Part shown: one piece after another, positions 51,619-60,335 of the stretch | How positions within the stretch are numbered: the first letter of the stretch is position 1 | Layout of the letters: each line of letters opens with the position of its first letter | From: Planctomycetota bacterium | GTDB taxonomy: Bacteria > Planctomycetota > Phycisphaerae > Sedimentisphaerales > Anaerohalosphaeraceae | Assembly (NCBI GenBank): GCA_029552545.1 | Contig: JAKPDO010000028.1 | Span: 1 to 64,000, forward strand | Length of the DNA stretch: 64,000 nucleotides | Reading direction: 5' to 3' | Translations under genes and position numbers: made by a program | The notes under the pieces: model-generated | The model's database searches: none | What the model was told of the DNA's origin: nothing | The model's input: only the letters and a program-made list of their open reading frames with translations

Positions 51619-53793
51619 ATGTCGGATACAAAAGGTTTATCTGCTTTTTGGCGTGTGTGGGAAGATGTCTGGCCGCAGTGGCCTCGGCTGGTAAAGTTGG
51701 TCTTCTGGTCTGTGATGATTGCGCTGATGATTTCCGTCAGTTTTGCGACGGTCATTCCGCTTTTGAAGGTGATGATGAGCGAAGAGGGGCTTCACGGCTG
51801 GGTGGACCGAAAGATTTGCAACTGGCGGTATGGGCTGGATTTTTATGTGCCGGACCGTTCAGACTTTCTGGGTGAAGAGGGCAATTCGGTTCTTTATTAT
51901 TTGCTGATTACACGGGTCCACTCCAAGTCCTGGGCGAAAAAAAACGGTCTGCATCCGCAGGACCGGATTGTGGGTGTCAGTCCTTATCTTTCCTCGGACG
52001 GACAGCGGATCTTTTCCGGCAAGATGCTCGAGGCACTGGCGACCTGTCCAGCCGGTCAGCCGCTGACCCTGCAGGTGATTTCGATTGCGGATGCAGTTCC
52101 TGCCGTCAAAACGATGGAGGCCGTCGCACCGGAGAAGCCGGCTTTGGCGGATTGGGCGCAATGGCCGGTCAGTTTTCTTCCCCGCGAGGAGACCAAAGAA
52201 ACCAAGCTGCAGGCCATTGTTCTGATTATCATCGGGATGATTTTTATTACAATTCTTCGGTGCATGGCCCGCTTTTATCAGCATTTTCTGGCGGAAAAGA
52301 TCGTTTTGATTGCCAATACCCGACTGCGGGAGCGTGTGTTTGCGCATGCGATGTATATGCCGGTCGGCTTTTTCAGCAGCCGGGGCACGAGTGATACGAC
52401 CAGCCGGATTTTTAATGATGTTTCGCAGAGCTGTCGGGGCATTAAGGTGCTGCTGGGCAAGACCCTTCGAGAGCCGCTGACGGCGGCGGGCTGTATTGGA
52501 GCGGCCTTTTGGCTGAACTGGAAACTGACGGCTATCTTTCTGACGGCGGCGCCGCTGGTGCTGGGGCTTTTTGTGATTCTGGGACGCAAAATTAAAAAGG
52601 CCACAAAAAAATCGCTGGCCATTTCGGCCCAGCTGCTCGGGCGGATTCAGGAAGCGATGCGGGGGGTGCGGGTCGTCAAGGTGTACAACCGCCAGGACCA
52701 CGAGATAGGGCTCTATGAGAAAACCAATCAGGCCCTGCTCAAGCAGCTGATTCGGATTGCAAGGGTGGAAGCACTGACAAACCCGCTGATGGATGTACTG
52801 GGGATGTTTGCCGGTTCGGCGGCTCTGCTGTTGGGAGCGGCCTGGGTCATTCAGGGTTATGAGGGGATGCAGTCTTCGACTTTTTTTGCTTTGGTTATTT
52901 TTTTGGGCACGGCGGCGGAGTCGGTTCGCAAGGTAAGCGACGTCTGGAATGAGGTGCAGCGGGCGAACGCGGCGGCCGAACGGGTCTTTGCGGTGCTGGA
53001 CGAGCCGCTGGAAAAGGAAGAGCCCGATGCCTTTGATTTGGCACCGCTGCGGGAGAAAATGGTTTTTGAAGAGGTCCGGTTTACGTATCCGGGGGCCTCG
53101 CTGCCGGCCCTGAACGGGATTACGCTGGAGGTGCCGGCCGGGCAGACGGTGGCGATTGTGGGGCCCAACGGTTCGGGCAAATCGACGCTGGTGAATCTGA
53201 TTGCCCGATTTTATGACCCGGACAGCGGGCGGATTCTGATAGACGGCAGGGATATTCGCCGGGCGACACTGCGGAGTCTGCGGGGGCAGATTGGGCTGGT
53301 GACGCAGGATATTGTGACGTTTCGGGATACGATTGCCAACAATATCGCCTACGGCAAGCCGGGGGCAAGCCGGGAAGAGGTGATTGAGGCGGCCCGTCGG
53401 GCCTATGCGCATGAGTTTATTGAGCCGCTGCCGGAGGGCTATGATACTATTATCGGCGAGCACAGCAGCGGGTTCAGCGGCGGGCAGATGCAGCGGATTG
53501 TGATTGCCCGGGCGATTTTGAAGAATCCGGCGATTTTGATTTTTGATGAGGCGATGAGCCAGATTGACGCCGACAGCGAAGCGAAGATTCACGCAGCCCT
53601 GCAGACGCTGCTGAAGGGCCGGACGTGTTTTCTGATTGCGCATCGGTTCAGTACGGTGATTTCCGCCGACCGGATTGTGGTGCTGGACAAAGGGCGGATT
53701 GTGGGGCAGGGCCGGCATGAGGACTTGATTCGGACCTGCCAGGTCTATAAAAATCTATATGAAACGCAGCTGATTGTGCCGCAGGAATCATGA
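51619..53793 (+). CDS. MsbA-like ABC exporter with PDZ-like insertion between TM1 and TM2
   Basis: This 724-residue half-transporter has a first membrane segment (about 24-50), then about 150 residues that should lie in the periplasm, then five more membrane segments from about residue 198, and an ATPase domain with Walker A GPNGSGKST (about 514-522), signature FSGGQMQR and Walker B ILIFDEAMS. MsbA-type proteins have only a short loop after TM1. The insertion contains RVHSKSWAKKNGLHPQDRIVG (split RVHSKSWAKKNG / LHPQDRIVG) and GQPLTLQV (about 92-156), which reads like a PDZ domain. Substrate is probably a lipid-linked glycan or lipid. ATG 51619 follows TGGAGAAG. Confidence 0.9.
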   Translation: MSDTKGLSAFWRVWEDVWPQWPRLVKLVFWSVMIALMISVSFATVIPLLKVMMSEEGLHGWVDRKICNWRYGLDFYVPDRSDFLGEEGNSVLYYLLITRVHSKSWAKKNGLHPQDRIVGVSPYLSSDGQRIFSGKMLEALATCPAGQPLTLQVISIADAVPAVKTMEAVAPEKPALADWAQWPVSFLPREETKETKLQAIVLIIIGMIFITILRCMARFYQHFLAEKIVLIANTRLRERVFAHAMYMPVGFFSSRGTSDTTSRIFNDVSQSCRGIKVLLGKTLREPLTAAGCIGAAFWLNWKLTAIFLTAAPLVLGLFVILGRKIKKATKKSLAISAQLLGRIQEAMRGVRVVKVYNRQDHEIGLYEKTNQALLKQLIRIARVEALTNPLMDVLGMFAGSAALLLGAAWVIQGYEGMQSSTFFALVIFLGTAAESVRKVSDVWNEVQRANAAAERVFAVLDEPLEKEEPDAFDLAPLREKMVFEEVRFTYPGASLPALNGITLEVPAGQTVAIVGPNGSGKSTLVNLIARFYDPDSGRILIDGRDIRRATLRSLRGQIGLVTQDIVTFRDTIANNIAYGKPGASREEVIEAARRAYAHEFIEPLPEGYDTIIGEHSSGFSGGQMQRIVIARAILKNPAILIFDEAMSQIDADSEAKIHAALQTLLKGRTCFLIAHRFSTVISADRIVVLDKGRIVGQGRHEDLIRTCQVYKNLYETQLIVPQES

Positions 53794-54605
53794 GCCGGAC
53801 GAACGGAATCGCGACAATTTGTGTTGTCAATTACAAGACACTCGATTTGACGCGTCTGTGTCTGCGGAGCATCCGCAAATATACCCGCGGGCCCTATGAG
53901 ATGGTGGTGGTCGATAACAATTCGCAGGATGAGTCGCTGGAGTACTTAAAATCGCTTCCGTGGATTCGGCTGATGGAGCGGAAGGACCCGACGAATGATT
54001 CCAGCGGCGGATATGCCCATGCGGCGGCGCTGGATTGGGCCCTGCAGGAGTGCCGGACGGAGTTTTTTGTGTCGCTGCACTCGGATACGGTGGTGCATCG
54101 GGAGAGGTGGCTGGACCTGCTGCTGGAGCCGTTTCGGGATGAGCCGAAAATGGCCTGTGTCGGCGGGGGGAAGGTGGAGCTGGAGGAAACCTGGCGAGTC
54201 TGGCTGAAGAAGGCGACGGATTACAAGACCTTCTTTCGAAAACTGTTTCGGGTCCCGGACCCGTTGGGACGGTATCGGTATTACAATCGGACGGTCTGCT
54301 GTGCGTATCGGACGGAGATTTTGAAAAAGGAGAACCTATCGTTTCTGATGGACCGGGACAAGGGGCTGACGGTGGGGCAGAAACTGTATTTTGAGCTGGA
54401 GGACCGGGGGTATAAAACAGTCCGAATCCCGGATAGAGTGCTGAAGCAATACGTGTTCCATCTAGCCCATGCAACGCAGGTTGTGAATCAGAAACAGTAT
54501 AATCTCCAAAGGCGTACAATCAAAAAGATTCAAAAGCGTATCAAAGCAATTATGGAATCTGAACTGATTCGTTCTATTCTTTCAGAGGATTCTTTGGATT
54601 GTTGA
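53790..54605 (+). CDS. Family 2 glycosyltransferase
   Basis: This 271-residue GT-A glycosyltransferase opens with ATICVVNYKTLDLTRLCLRS, has VVVDNNSQDES for nucleotide-sugar binding and SLHSDTVV as the DxD-like position. It resembles rhamnosyl- or other O-antigen/capsule transferases. The start overlaps the ABC exporter stop by 4 bp, implying co-translation. Base composition falls from G+C-rich to A/T-rich near 54,440, inside its last quarter. Confidence 0.9.
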   Translation: MSRTNGIATICVVNYKTLDLTRLCLRSIRKYTRGPYEMVVVDNNSQDESLEYLKSLPWIRLMERKDPTNDSSGGYAHAAALDWALQECRTEFFVSLHSDTVVHRERWLDLLLEPFRDEPKMACVGGGKVELEETWRVWLKKATDYKTFFRKLFRVPDPLGRYRYYNRTVCCAYRTEILKKENLSFLMDRDKGLTVGQKLYFELEDRGYKTVRIPDRVLKQYVFHLAHATQVVNQKQYNLQRRTIKKIQKRIKAIMESELIRSILSEDSLDC

Positions 54606-54612
54606 GGAGTTT

Positions 54613-55431
54613 ATGGAAGAGAACTGGAAACGGAAACATCCGCTTTTTTATTTCAAAAAGAAGTGGAGAAAATGGAGGGCCCGGTATTTTTCGTATCCTG
54701 CTGAGACATTTCAGGGGACTATCGGGAAGATTCGTTTCGAGTTTCACAACACTCCTCGCTATCGAAAAATGTTTGACAGAACCTACGAATTACAAATTCA
54801 GGAGTCGATTCGAAAATTTCTTCCCAAGCAGGGAGTATTCATCGATGTCGGGGCGAATTTCGGTTTTATCTCTGCGGTGGCAGCAGATAGGGTCGGTCCA
54901 GGTGGGGCCGTTCATTGTTTTGAACCTGTTCCGAAATATTTTGGCTTATTGAAGAGATTGAAGGAGTTGAATCCTTCCTACACCTTTTTTTTAAACAATA
55001 CAGCTCTGGGGGACTCATTCGAAGTAGCCGTTCCGATGTATGTTCATCGTACTAACCCGGGAGGATCTTCGATGCTGGTAGATTTTATCGATTCAGATAA
55101 GATTGAAACCCAAATCGAGGTGAAGAGGGAGCGGCTGGATTCTTATTTAAATAAAAACAAGATTTTTCCTTCGATGATTAAAATTGATACGGAAGGGTAT
55201 GAATGGGCCGTTCTAAGAGGGTGTTCAGAATATTTTAAGCAGAACAAGCACTCCCTGCCTCCGGTTCTGGTAGAGGTGTCGAGAAATGGAATGACCCATT
55301 TTGGAATTACGCCGGCTGACTTTGAGGGGTTTATGGCATCCTTCGGCTATAAGCCCTACTGTGTCTTTGGAATTCATCGCTTGATTCTGAACGAAATTTC
55401 TTCAATGGAAGATGTCTTATTTCTTGCGTAA
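54613..55431 (+). CDS. FkbM-family methyltransferase
   Basis: This 272-residue protein has SAM motif I FIDVGANFGFIS (about 75-86), CFEPVPKYFGLLKRL after it and IKIDTEGYEWAVLRG, all typical of FkbM methyltransferases that often O-methylate sugars in surface glycans. ATG 54613 follows GAGGAG, 7 bp after the preceding gene. Like the next two genes it is noticeably A/T-rich, a hint of separate origin. Confidence 0.9.
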   Translation: MEENWKRKHPLFYFKKKWRKWRARYFSYPAETFQGTIGKIRFEFHNTPRYRKMFDRTYELQIQESIRKFLPKQGVFIDVGANFGFISAVAADRVGPGGAVHCFEPVPKYFGLLKRLKELNPSYTFFLNNTALGDSFEVAVPMYVHRTNPGGSSMLVDFIDSDKIETQIEVKRERLDSYLNKNKIFPSMIKIDTEGYEWAVLRGCSEYFKQNKHSLPPVLVEVSRNGMTHFGITPADFEGFMASFGYKPYCVFGIHRLILNEISSMEDVLFLA

Positions 55432-55446
55432 GGGGTAGGAAAATCA

Positions 55447-56481
55447 ATGGCATGGGCCAGACGGATTCTGATTATCGGCGATTTTAAGCTGCATTCGCCC
55501 GAATCCCTTCGGATAGAAAGGAGGCATTGGATCAAGGGATTTGTGCGGAACGGCTGTGATGTTCAGACCTTCAGCTACCGAAATATTCTTCATCATTTTA
55601 CCCCGTTTCATAAGAGAAGGTATGCATTTCTTTTTGGGAGAAGGAAAACAGAGAAATCTCTGATTCAGATTGCCGAATCGTATCGACCTGATATTGTGCT
55701 GATTTCCAATATGAGAGATGTCAGTCTGGATTGTTTGGGATTTTTGAGAGATGTTCTGAAACACACCATTTTTCTCGGACGAGATAACGACTGGAAACCG
55801 GCACAAAATAAGGAACGGATGCAAATTGCTCGTAAAATGGATATTGTCCTTGCGACGAATGCGGGTTCGTGGCTTCAGGACTATAAGAAGGCCGGTGTGC
55901 CTGTGTGTGCTTTTATGCCGTGTCCCTGTGATCCTGATATTCAGCATCCTTATGAATCCGAACCGCATTTGCAGGCCGATATTCTTTTCATCGGCCGTTC
56001 GGAACACCCGATGCATGCTACAGATCCGGATCGAATTGCCATTTTGAAACAGCTGTCCCGGATGCCCTCTGCACGGATCTATGGCAGTCTGGGGTACAGA
56101 CGCATAGAAGGTCTTGATGCATTTCGGGCTATTTCGAACACGAAAATTGCTTTAAGCATTAATGCCGATAACAGCCAGCGGCTTTGTCATTCTGATCGTT
56201 TTATTAACTGTCTTGCCTGCGGGGCCTTTACGCTGGCCAAATGGGTTCCTGATTCAAACCTGCTTTTTGAGGATCGACGGGAAGTGAAGTATTTTCGTAG
56301 TGTGAATGAGTTTTTCGATTTGGCGGATTGGTATCTTCAGCATGAAGAAGAACGACGTTCTATCGCGCAGGCGGGGATGGAGAAGGCCCATAGCCAGATG
56401 AATTGTACCTTGATGGCTCAGCGGGTGCTCGATTTGGTTGAGACAGGCAGCTATTCTGCTCCCTGGAAATATATTCTTTAA
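55447..56481 (+). CDS. Glycosyltransferase, CgeB/Glyco_trans_1_2-like, copy 1
   Basis: This 344-residue protein has a C-terminal glycosyltransferase group 1 type domain (CHSDRFINCLACGAFTLAKW; then HEEERRSIAQAGMEKAH), as in CgeB-like proteins. The N-terminal half contains MPCPCDPDIQHPY, an unusual cysteine-proline motif. It is a paralogue of the next gene and probably arose with it by tandem duplication. Sugar and acceptor are unknown. The start ATG 55447 has only a weak site (TAGGAAAATCA). Confidence 0.82.
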   Translation: MAWARRILIIGDFKLHSPESLRIERRHWIKGFVRNGCDVQTFSYRNILHHFTPFHKRRYAFLFGRRKTEKSLIQIAESYRPDIVLISNMRDVSLDCLGFLRDVLKHTIFLGRDNDWKPAQNKERMQIARKMDIVLATNAGSWLQDYKKAGVPVCAFMPCPCDPDIQHPYESEPHLQADILFIGRSEHPMHATDPDRIAILKQLSRMPSARIYGSLGYRRIEGLDAFRAISNTKIALSINADNSQRLCHSDRFINCLACGAFTLAKWVPDSNLLFEDRREVKYFRSVNEFFDLADWYLQHEEERRSIAQAGMEKAHSQMNCTLMAQRVLDLVETGSYSAPWKYIL

Positions 56482-56493
56482 AGGGGAACCGGG

Positions 56494-57540
56494 ATGTTGA
56501 ATGACAGCAAACGGATATTCTTAATTGCAGATTTTAAAAATGATTCGCCCAAGTCCATTCGGCTCGAAAGACGGAGGTGGGTCAAGGGACTGATTCGTCT
56601 GGGGCATGATGTCCAGCCGTTCAGCTTTTGGGATATTGCAGAACAAAAACGGAAATGGCTGCTCCCTATGAAGCATCGATGGGAAAAGGCAAAAGCTTTT
56701 GAGATTATGCTGGAGCAAATTCGCTGCTATTATCCGGATATCCTGATCCTGTGTGTGCTGAAATATTTTAATACAGAGATGATTCGGGAGATTCGAAAGG
56801 CAGCTCCCCGTGCTTTTTTGGTTGGACGGGATGCGGATCCTTATCCTCGGAATTATGTCCCAAGATGGTTTGAGATTCTGAAAATGCTGGACTTGGCAAT
56901 TGTAACAAATGCCGGTGTGTGGATGCAAAAATTTAAGGATCAAGGGGTTTCTCGATGTGCCTTTCTGCCGTGTCCCTGTGATCCGGATATCCAGAGACCC
57001 TATCCCAATGTAGAGGAGAAGTGGAAGTCTGATATTATTTTTACAGGGCCAGAAGGCCATAAACGGTTTTCCGCCGAAGCTGATAAGGAAAGACAGCTTT
57101 TGCTGGAACGTTTGAGAAATCGGCAAGGGGTTCGTTTGTATGGGTGTTTTGGGTTTCCCACTCTGGATGGCATTGAGGTCTTTCAAGCCATTAGTGCTGC
57201 CAAAATTGCTCTGAGCATCAATGTTGTTAATGATGTTCCTCTGTATCACTCCGACCGGCTGGTGAACTGCCTTGCCTGCGGGACGTTCACCTTGGCCAAA
57301 CGAGTGCCGGATTCCGACCTTCTTTTTCAAGATGGAAAACATCTTCGGTATTTTGATACGGCGGAGGAGTTTTTTGAACTGGCGGAGTGGTATTTGGCAC
57401 ACGAAGAGGAGCGGGAACGGATTGCCCGTGCCGGAATGGAACACGCCCATCGGGAATTCAACTGTACCAAGATGGCCCGGCATTTGATGGACTTGATCAG
57501 GACGGGTGATTACAATGCTCCCTGGAAAGTTATTCTCTGA
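56494..57540 (+). CDS. Glycosyltransferase, CgeB/Glyco_trans_1_2-like, copy 2
   Basis: This 348-residue paralogue shares the whole architecture with copy 1: RIFLIADFKNDSPKSIRLERRRW versus RILIIGDFKLHSPESLRIERRHW at the N-terminus (matching from R-I through the ER-R-W end), LPCPCDPDIQRPY, and YHSDRLVNCLACGTFTLAKR. Both end in APWK(Y/V)IL. Divergence is high enough that both copies are probably functional with different specificities. ATG 56494 follows AAAGGGGAACCGGG. Confidence 0.82.
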   Translation: MLNDSKRIFLIADFKNDSPKSIRLERRRWVKGLIRLGHDVQPFSFWDIAEQKRKWLLPMKHRWEKAKAFEIMLEQIRCYYPDILILCVLKYFNTEMIREIRKAAPRAFLVGRDADPYPRNYVPRWFEILKMLDLAIVTNAGVWMQKFKDQGVSRCAFLPCPCDPDIQRPYPNVEEKWKSDIIFTGPEGHKRFSAEADKERQLLLERLRNRQGVRLYGCFGFPTLDGIEVFQAISAAKIALSINVVNDVPLYHSDRLVNCLACGTFTLAKRVPDSDLLFQDGKHLRYFDTAEEFFELAEWYLAHEEERERIARAGMEHAHREFNCTKMARHLMDLIRTGDYNAPWKVIL

Positions 57541-57601
57541 GCGGATGAAAAAGTCGGAAAGTCCAAGTGGATATTGAGACAGGCGGCTGCCGAAAAATCG
57601 A

Positions 57602-57902
57602 ATGGCGATTCAAAGACAGATTGTTTATATCTTGTCCACTAACTACGCGGGCTCTCATTTTCTGGCTTTGCAGCTGGGGTCTCACAGCCGAAGCTGGTCA
57701 TCTGCAAGCGCATCAGGACAGGAAACTGTATTTTGCCCAGAGATGGAAGGGAGAGCTCGACGAGCAGACCCAATGGGAGATTTATAATCATCCCGCTGTA
57801 GCGGATTATTTGAGGAGAATAGGTGCCTTTTTTGATTATGAGCAAGGTTTGATGTTTCTTAAGAGCGGTTCGGTTTTCAGCGGTTTGAATTCAAAGGACT
57901 GA
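57602..57902 (+). pseudogene. Frameshifted, truncated sulfotransferase-like remnant
   Basis: The frame from ATG 57602 encodes IVYILSTNYAGSHFLALQLG followed by SHSR, which resembles the PAPS-binding start of sulfotransferases. After SHSR the frame loses sense, while the next frame continues as AGHLQAHQDRKLYFAQRWKG and on to a stop at 57902. A one- or two-base change near 57,690-57,700 would join them. Even joined, only about 100 residues remain, far short of a sulfotransferase, so internal deletion is likely too. The 368-bp gap between glycosyltransferase genes holds nothing else I can recognise. Family call is from the N-terminal motif only. Confidence 0.45.
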
Positions 57903-57908
57903 TTTGTT

Positions 57909-58907
57909 TTGGTTTTGACTGTGAATCTGCTTGTCTTATCAAACAATCCGGAGCGGGCCAGTTATCGGGAGCGGATTGGGGTGTACCTGAAGCGGCTGGC
58001 AGACTGTGGAGTGGTTTGTCAGATTGAGCGAATTCCTCCGTCTTATCGGCAGCGCTGGCGGCTGTTTCGGGAGGCCGCCCGGTTTGATGGAGTTCTGATT
58101 CACAAAAAGACGCTGAATATGCTCGATGCTCGGATTCTGCGAAAGAACGCGCGGCGCATTCTGTATGATTTTGACGATGCTGTGATGTATAATCCTCAAC
58201 AGCCCGACAAAAAATGGACCGGTCATTTTCGGCTGTTTCGGCGGACGGTGAAGATGGCCGACTGTGTAATTGCCGGCAATTCTTATTTGGCGGAGCAGGC
58301 AAGGCCTTTTTGCAAAAATGTTCATATTCTTCCCACCGGTCTGGATGGAAGGGCTTATGAATCACAAATCAAGAAACCGCAGGATGGAAAAATCCGTCTG
58401 GTTTGGATCGGCAGCCGCAGCACGCTGCGCTATTTGGAGGAGATAAAACCGGCTCTGGAGAAGATTGGGCAGGAAAATCCTTCTGTAATTTTGCGAATTA
58501 TTGCAGACCAGTTTTTGGATTGCAGGTACCTGCCGGTTGAGAAGAGCGTGTGGTCTTTGAATAATCAAGCCCAAATGCTTCAGGAGTGCGATATCGGTCT
58601 GGCCCCGCTGCCGGATAACAGTTTCACGAGGGGAAAATGCGGTTTTAAGATTCTTCAGTATTTTGCGGCGGGACTGCCCGTGATTGTTTCGCCTGTAGGG
58701 GTTAATCATGATTTCGTTGAGGAAAGCGGTGCTGGTTTTTCCGCCTCGACTCTCGAACAGTGGCATCAAGCTGTTCGACGACTTATTTCTAATGAGCCGC
58801 TTCGAAAGGATTGGGGGCAAAAAGCAAGGGCTTATGTACAGCGATTCGATCACCGGATTATTGGGGAACAATTTTGCCGCATTGTTTTGAATGCGCTGCG
58901 TGGATGA
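57909..58907 (+). CDS. Glycosyltransferase family 4-like protein
   Basis: This 332-residue GT-B protein has YDFDDAVMYNP, a pattern of some GT4 glycosyltransferases, then RLVWIGSRSTLRYL and CGFKILQYFAAGLPVIVSPVGVN (split CGFKILQYFAAG / LPVIVSPVGVN), the nucleotide-sugar site. The start is uncertain: TTG 57909 has AAAGGA 10 nt upstream; TTG 57915 and GTG 57921 are also in frame. Its last 50 bp overlap, on the opposite strand, the end of the kinase gene. Confidence 0.85.
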   Translation: MVLTVNLLVLSNNPERASYRERIGVYLKRLADCGVVCQIERIPPSYRQRWRLFREAARFDGVLIHKKTLNMLDARILRKNARRILYDFDDAVMYNPQQPDKKWTGHFRLFRRTVKMADCVIAGNSYLAEQARPFCKNVHILPTGLDGRAYESQIKKPQDGKIRLVWIGSRSTLRYLEEIKPALEKIGQENPSVILRIIADQFLDCRYLPVEKSVWSLNNQAQMLQECDIGLAPLPDNSFTRGKCGFKILQYFAAGLPVIVSPVGVNHDFVEESGAGFSASTLEQWHQAVRRLISNEPLRKDWGQKARAYVQRFDHRIIGEQFCRIVLNALRG

Positions 58908-60261
58908 ATGGTTCCAGCCGTTTGCAAAAAGCCGCCTCCATTTCTTTTTGGATACTGTCTTTCCGCCGCAAAAACAGCTGCGAGCGAAGAGCGTCCAAAT
59001 CAATCAGAACCGGCTGAGCGTTGGTGAGTCGAATATTACTTGGTTTCAGATCATGATGAACCATGCCGTTTGCTGCAAGAGAAGAAAGAATCGTTTTTAC
59101 CCGTCTTACAATTTTTTCTTTTTCTTCGCAAGCGGCCGAGGATTTGAGGAATTCATCCAGATTGCTGCCTGGAAGAAACTCTGACAGCAAATAAGACTGC
59201 CGGAGCAAACCAAACCGTCTTTGTATGATAAAAGCCAAAGGGCGCGGGGTGGGAATGCCGCAGTGCATCAGCCGGTGGGCGGCCAGCCAGCATTTTCGGG
59301 CGCGGGAGTCCTTAAGGGTGTGCCGCAGGGAGTGCCAGAAGCCCTTGTAGTTGTAGCGTTTGACGGCGATATCCAGCGAGCCGAACTGCACGCGGCTGAC
59401 AAAGCAGGTATTGCCGCGTTTGAGAATCTGCCCGGCCTCCATCAATAGGTCGATTTGGCGGATGAACTGCCGGGCGGTTTCCTCCGTCCAGTCCTGACGG
59501 GTAAACATGCCCCGGTATGGGCCTTCCTGAAGCGAGAAGTACCGTTTGCTGTTTCGCAGGGTTTTTGGGAGGGTTTGACGAAGGAGCCGCCGCTGCTGCC
59601 GGAAGATATACGTTTCAAGCCGGGCGAGCGTGTCCGCCGTCGGTTTCAATCCTCGGAGCCGGCCATAATGTTCCAGCAGCGGCTGGGGGTTCTCCCGCAG
59701 GGCAGGGGGCATTGTGCAAAGCATGCCGGCCAGCTGCTCAAGTCCCTGCTCAATGGAGACAGGGTTGCGGCGGAAATGAATGGTTCCCGGGTCCAGGGCG
59801 TAGAGGCGGCTGCCGTTGAAAAGAAAGTTGCCCGGATGGAGGTCTTTTTGAAGAACCCCCTTTTGATGCATCAAGGCGACAAAATCGAGCCATTTCAGAC
59901 AGAGCTCGGCTTTCTGCTGCGGGTCCTCTGTTTTCTCAAGCAGGTTGGCCAGGTCGTCCGCCGGCGTGATTTTCTCGAGAATCAGGGCCCATCGGCCGGA
60001 TGGGTCTTTTCCGGAATGCAGCAGAGCGGGGCTGGGGATGCCGCGTTCGGCCAGCCGGCGAAGGCCGCGCATCTCGCGTTTCAAATGGAGAAATCCGCGC
60101 AGGGGGCTGGTGAAGATTTTGACAATGACCGGCTGACCCTTCCAGAATCCATCATAGGTACACCGCATCCCGGTCAATCGGCGCAAAAGAGCGGTGCACC
60201 GGACGGCGGCTGTATGTCCGGTTTTCGGATCGGTTATCGGAAACTCCAGCGGTATTTCCAT
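58858..60261 (-). CDS. Double lipopolysaccharide-kinase-like protein (two WaaP/InaA-type kinase domains)
   Basis: This 467-residue protein has two kinase-like domains in tandem. Domain 1 (about 25-225) has K48 (VIVKIF), the catalytic-loop D140 (KDLHPGNFLF) and D157 (ALDPGT). Domain 2 (about 270-450) has K301 (DIAVKRYN), D404 (HHDLKPSNIRL) and D421 (LIDLDA). Both keep the residues needed for ATP and metal binding. Such proteins phosphorylate Kdo or heptose in LPS cores. A single chain with two active-looking copies is unusual. It is antiparallel to its glycosyltransferase neighbours, so it has its own promoter in the 74-bp gap at 60262-60335. Confidence 0.85.
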   Translation of the reverse strand: MEIPLEFPITDPKTGHTAAVRCTALLRRLTGMRCTYDGFWKGQPVIVKIFTSPLRGFLHLKREMRGLRRLAERGIPSPALLHSGKDPSGRWALILEKITPADDLANLLEKTEDPQQKAELCLKWLDFVALMHQKGVLQKDLHPGNFLFNGSRLYALDPGTIHFRRNPVSIEQGLEQLAGMLCTMPPALRENPQPLLEHYGRLRGLKPTADTLARLETYIFRQQRRLLRQTLPKTLRNSKRYFSLQEGPYRGMFTRQDWTEETARQFIRQIDLLMEAGQILKRGNTCFVSRVQFGSLDIAVKRYNYKGFWHSLRHTLKDSRARKCWLAAHRLMHCGIPTPRPLAFIIQRRFGLLRQSYLLSEFLPGSNLDEFLKSSAACEEKEKIVRRVKTILSSLAANGMVHHDLKPSNIRLTNAQPVLIDLDALRSQLFLRRKDSIQKEMEAAFCKRLEPFIHAAHSKQCGKIVPQ

Positions 60262-60335
60262 TATTATTGTGTACTTAACTGTTGTTTATTTCAAATCTTA
60301 ATATATCATAGTATTGGCTAGGAGGATACCGAAAA

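Noticed and set aside
51859-53718. 619-codon minus-strand frame opposite the ABC exporter
   Set aside because: Antisense shadow; the plus-strand frame has Walker and signature motifs.
59643-59652. GTTTCAATCC, ten bases identical to the CRISPR repeat start
   Set aside because: It lies inside the kinase coding region and the match stops after about 11 bases; likely chance.
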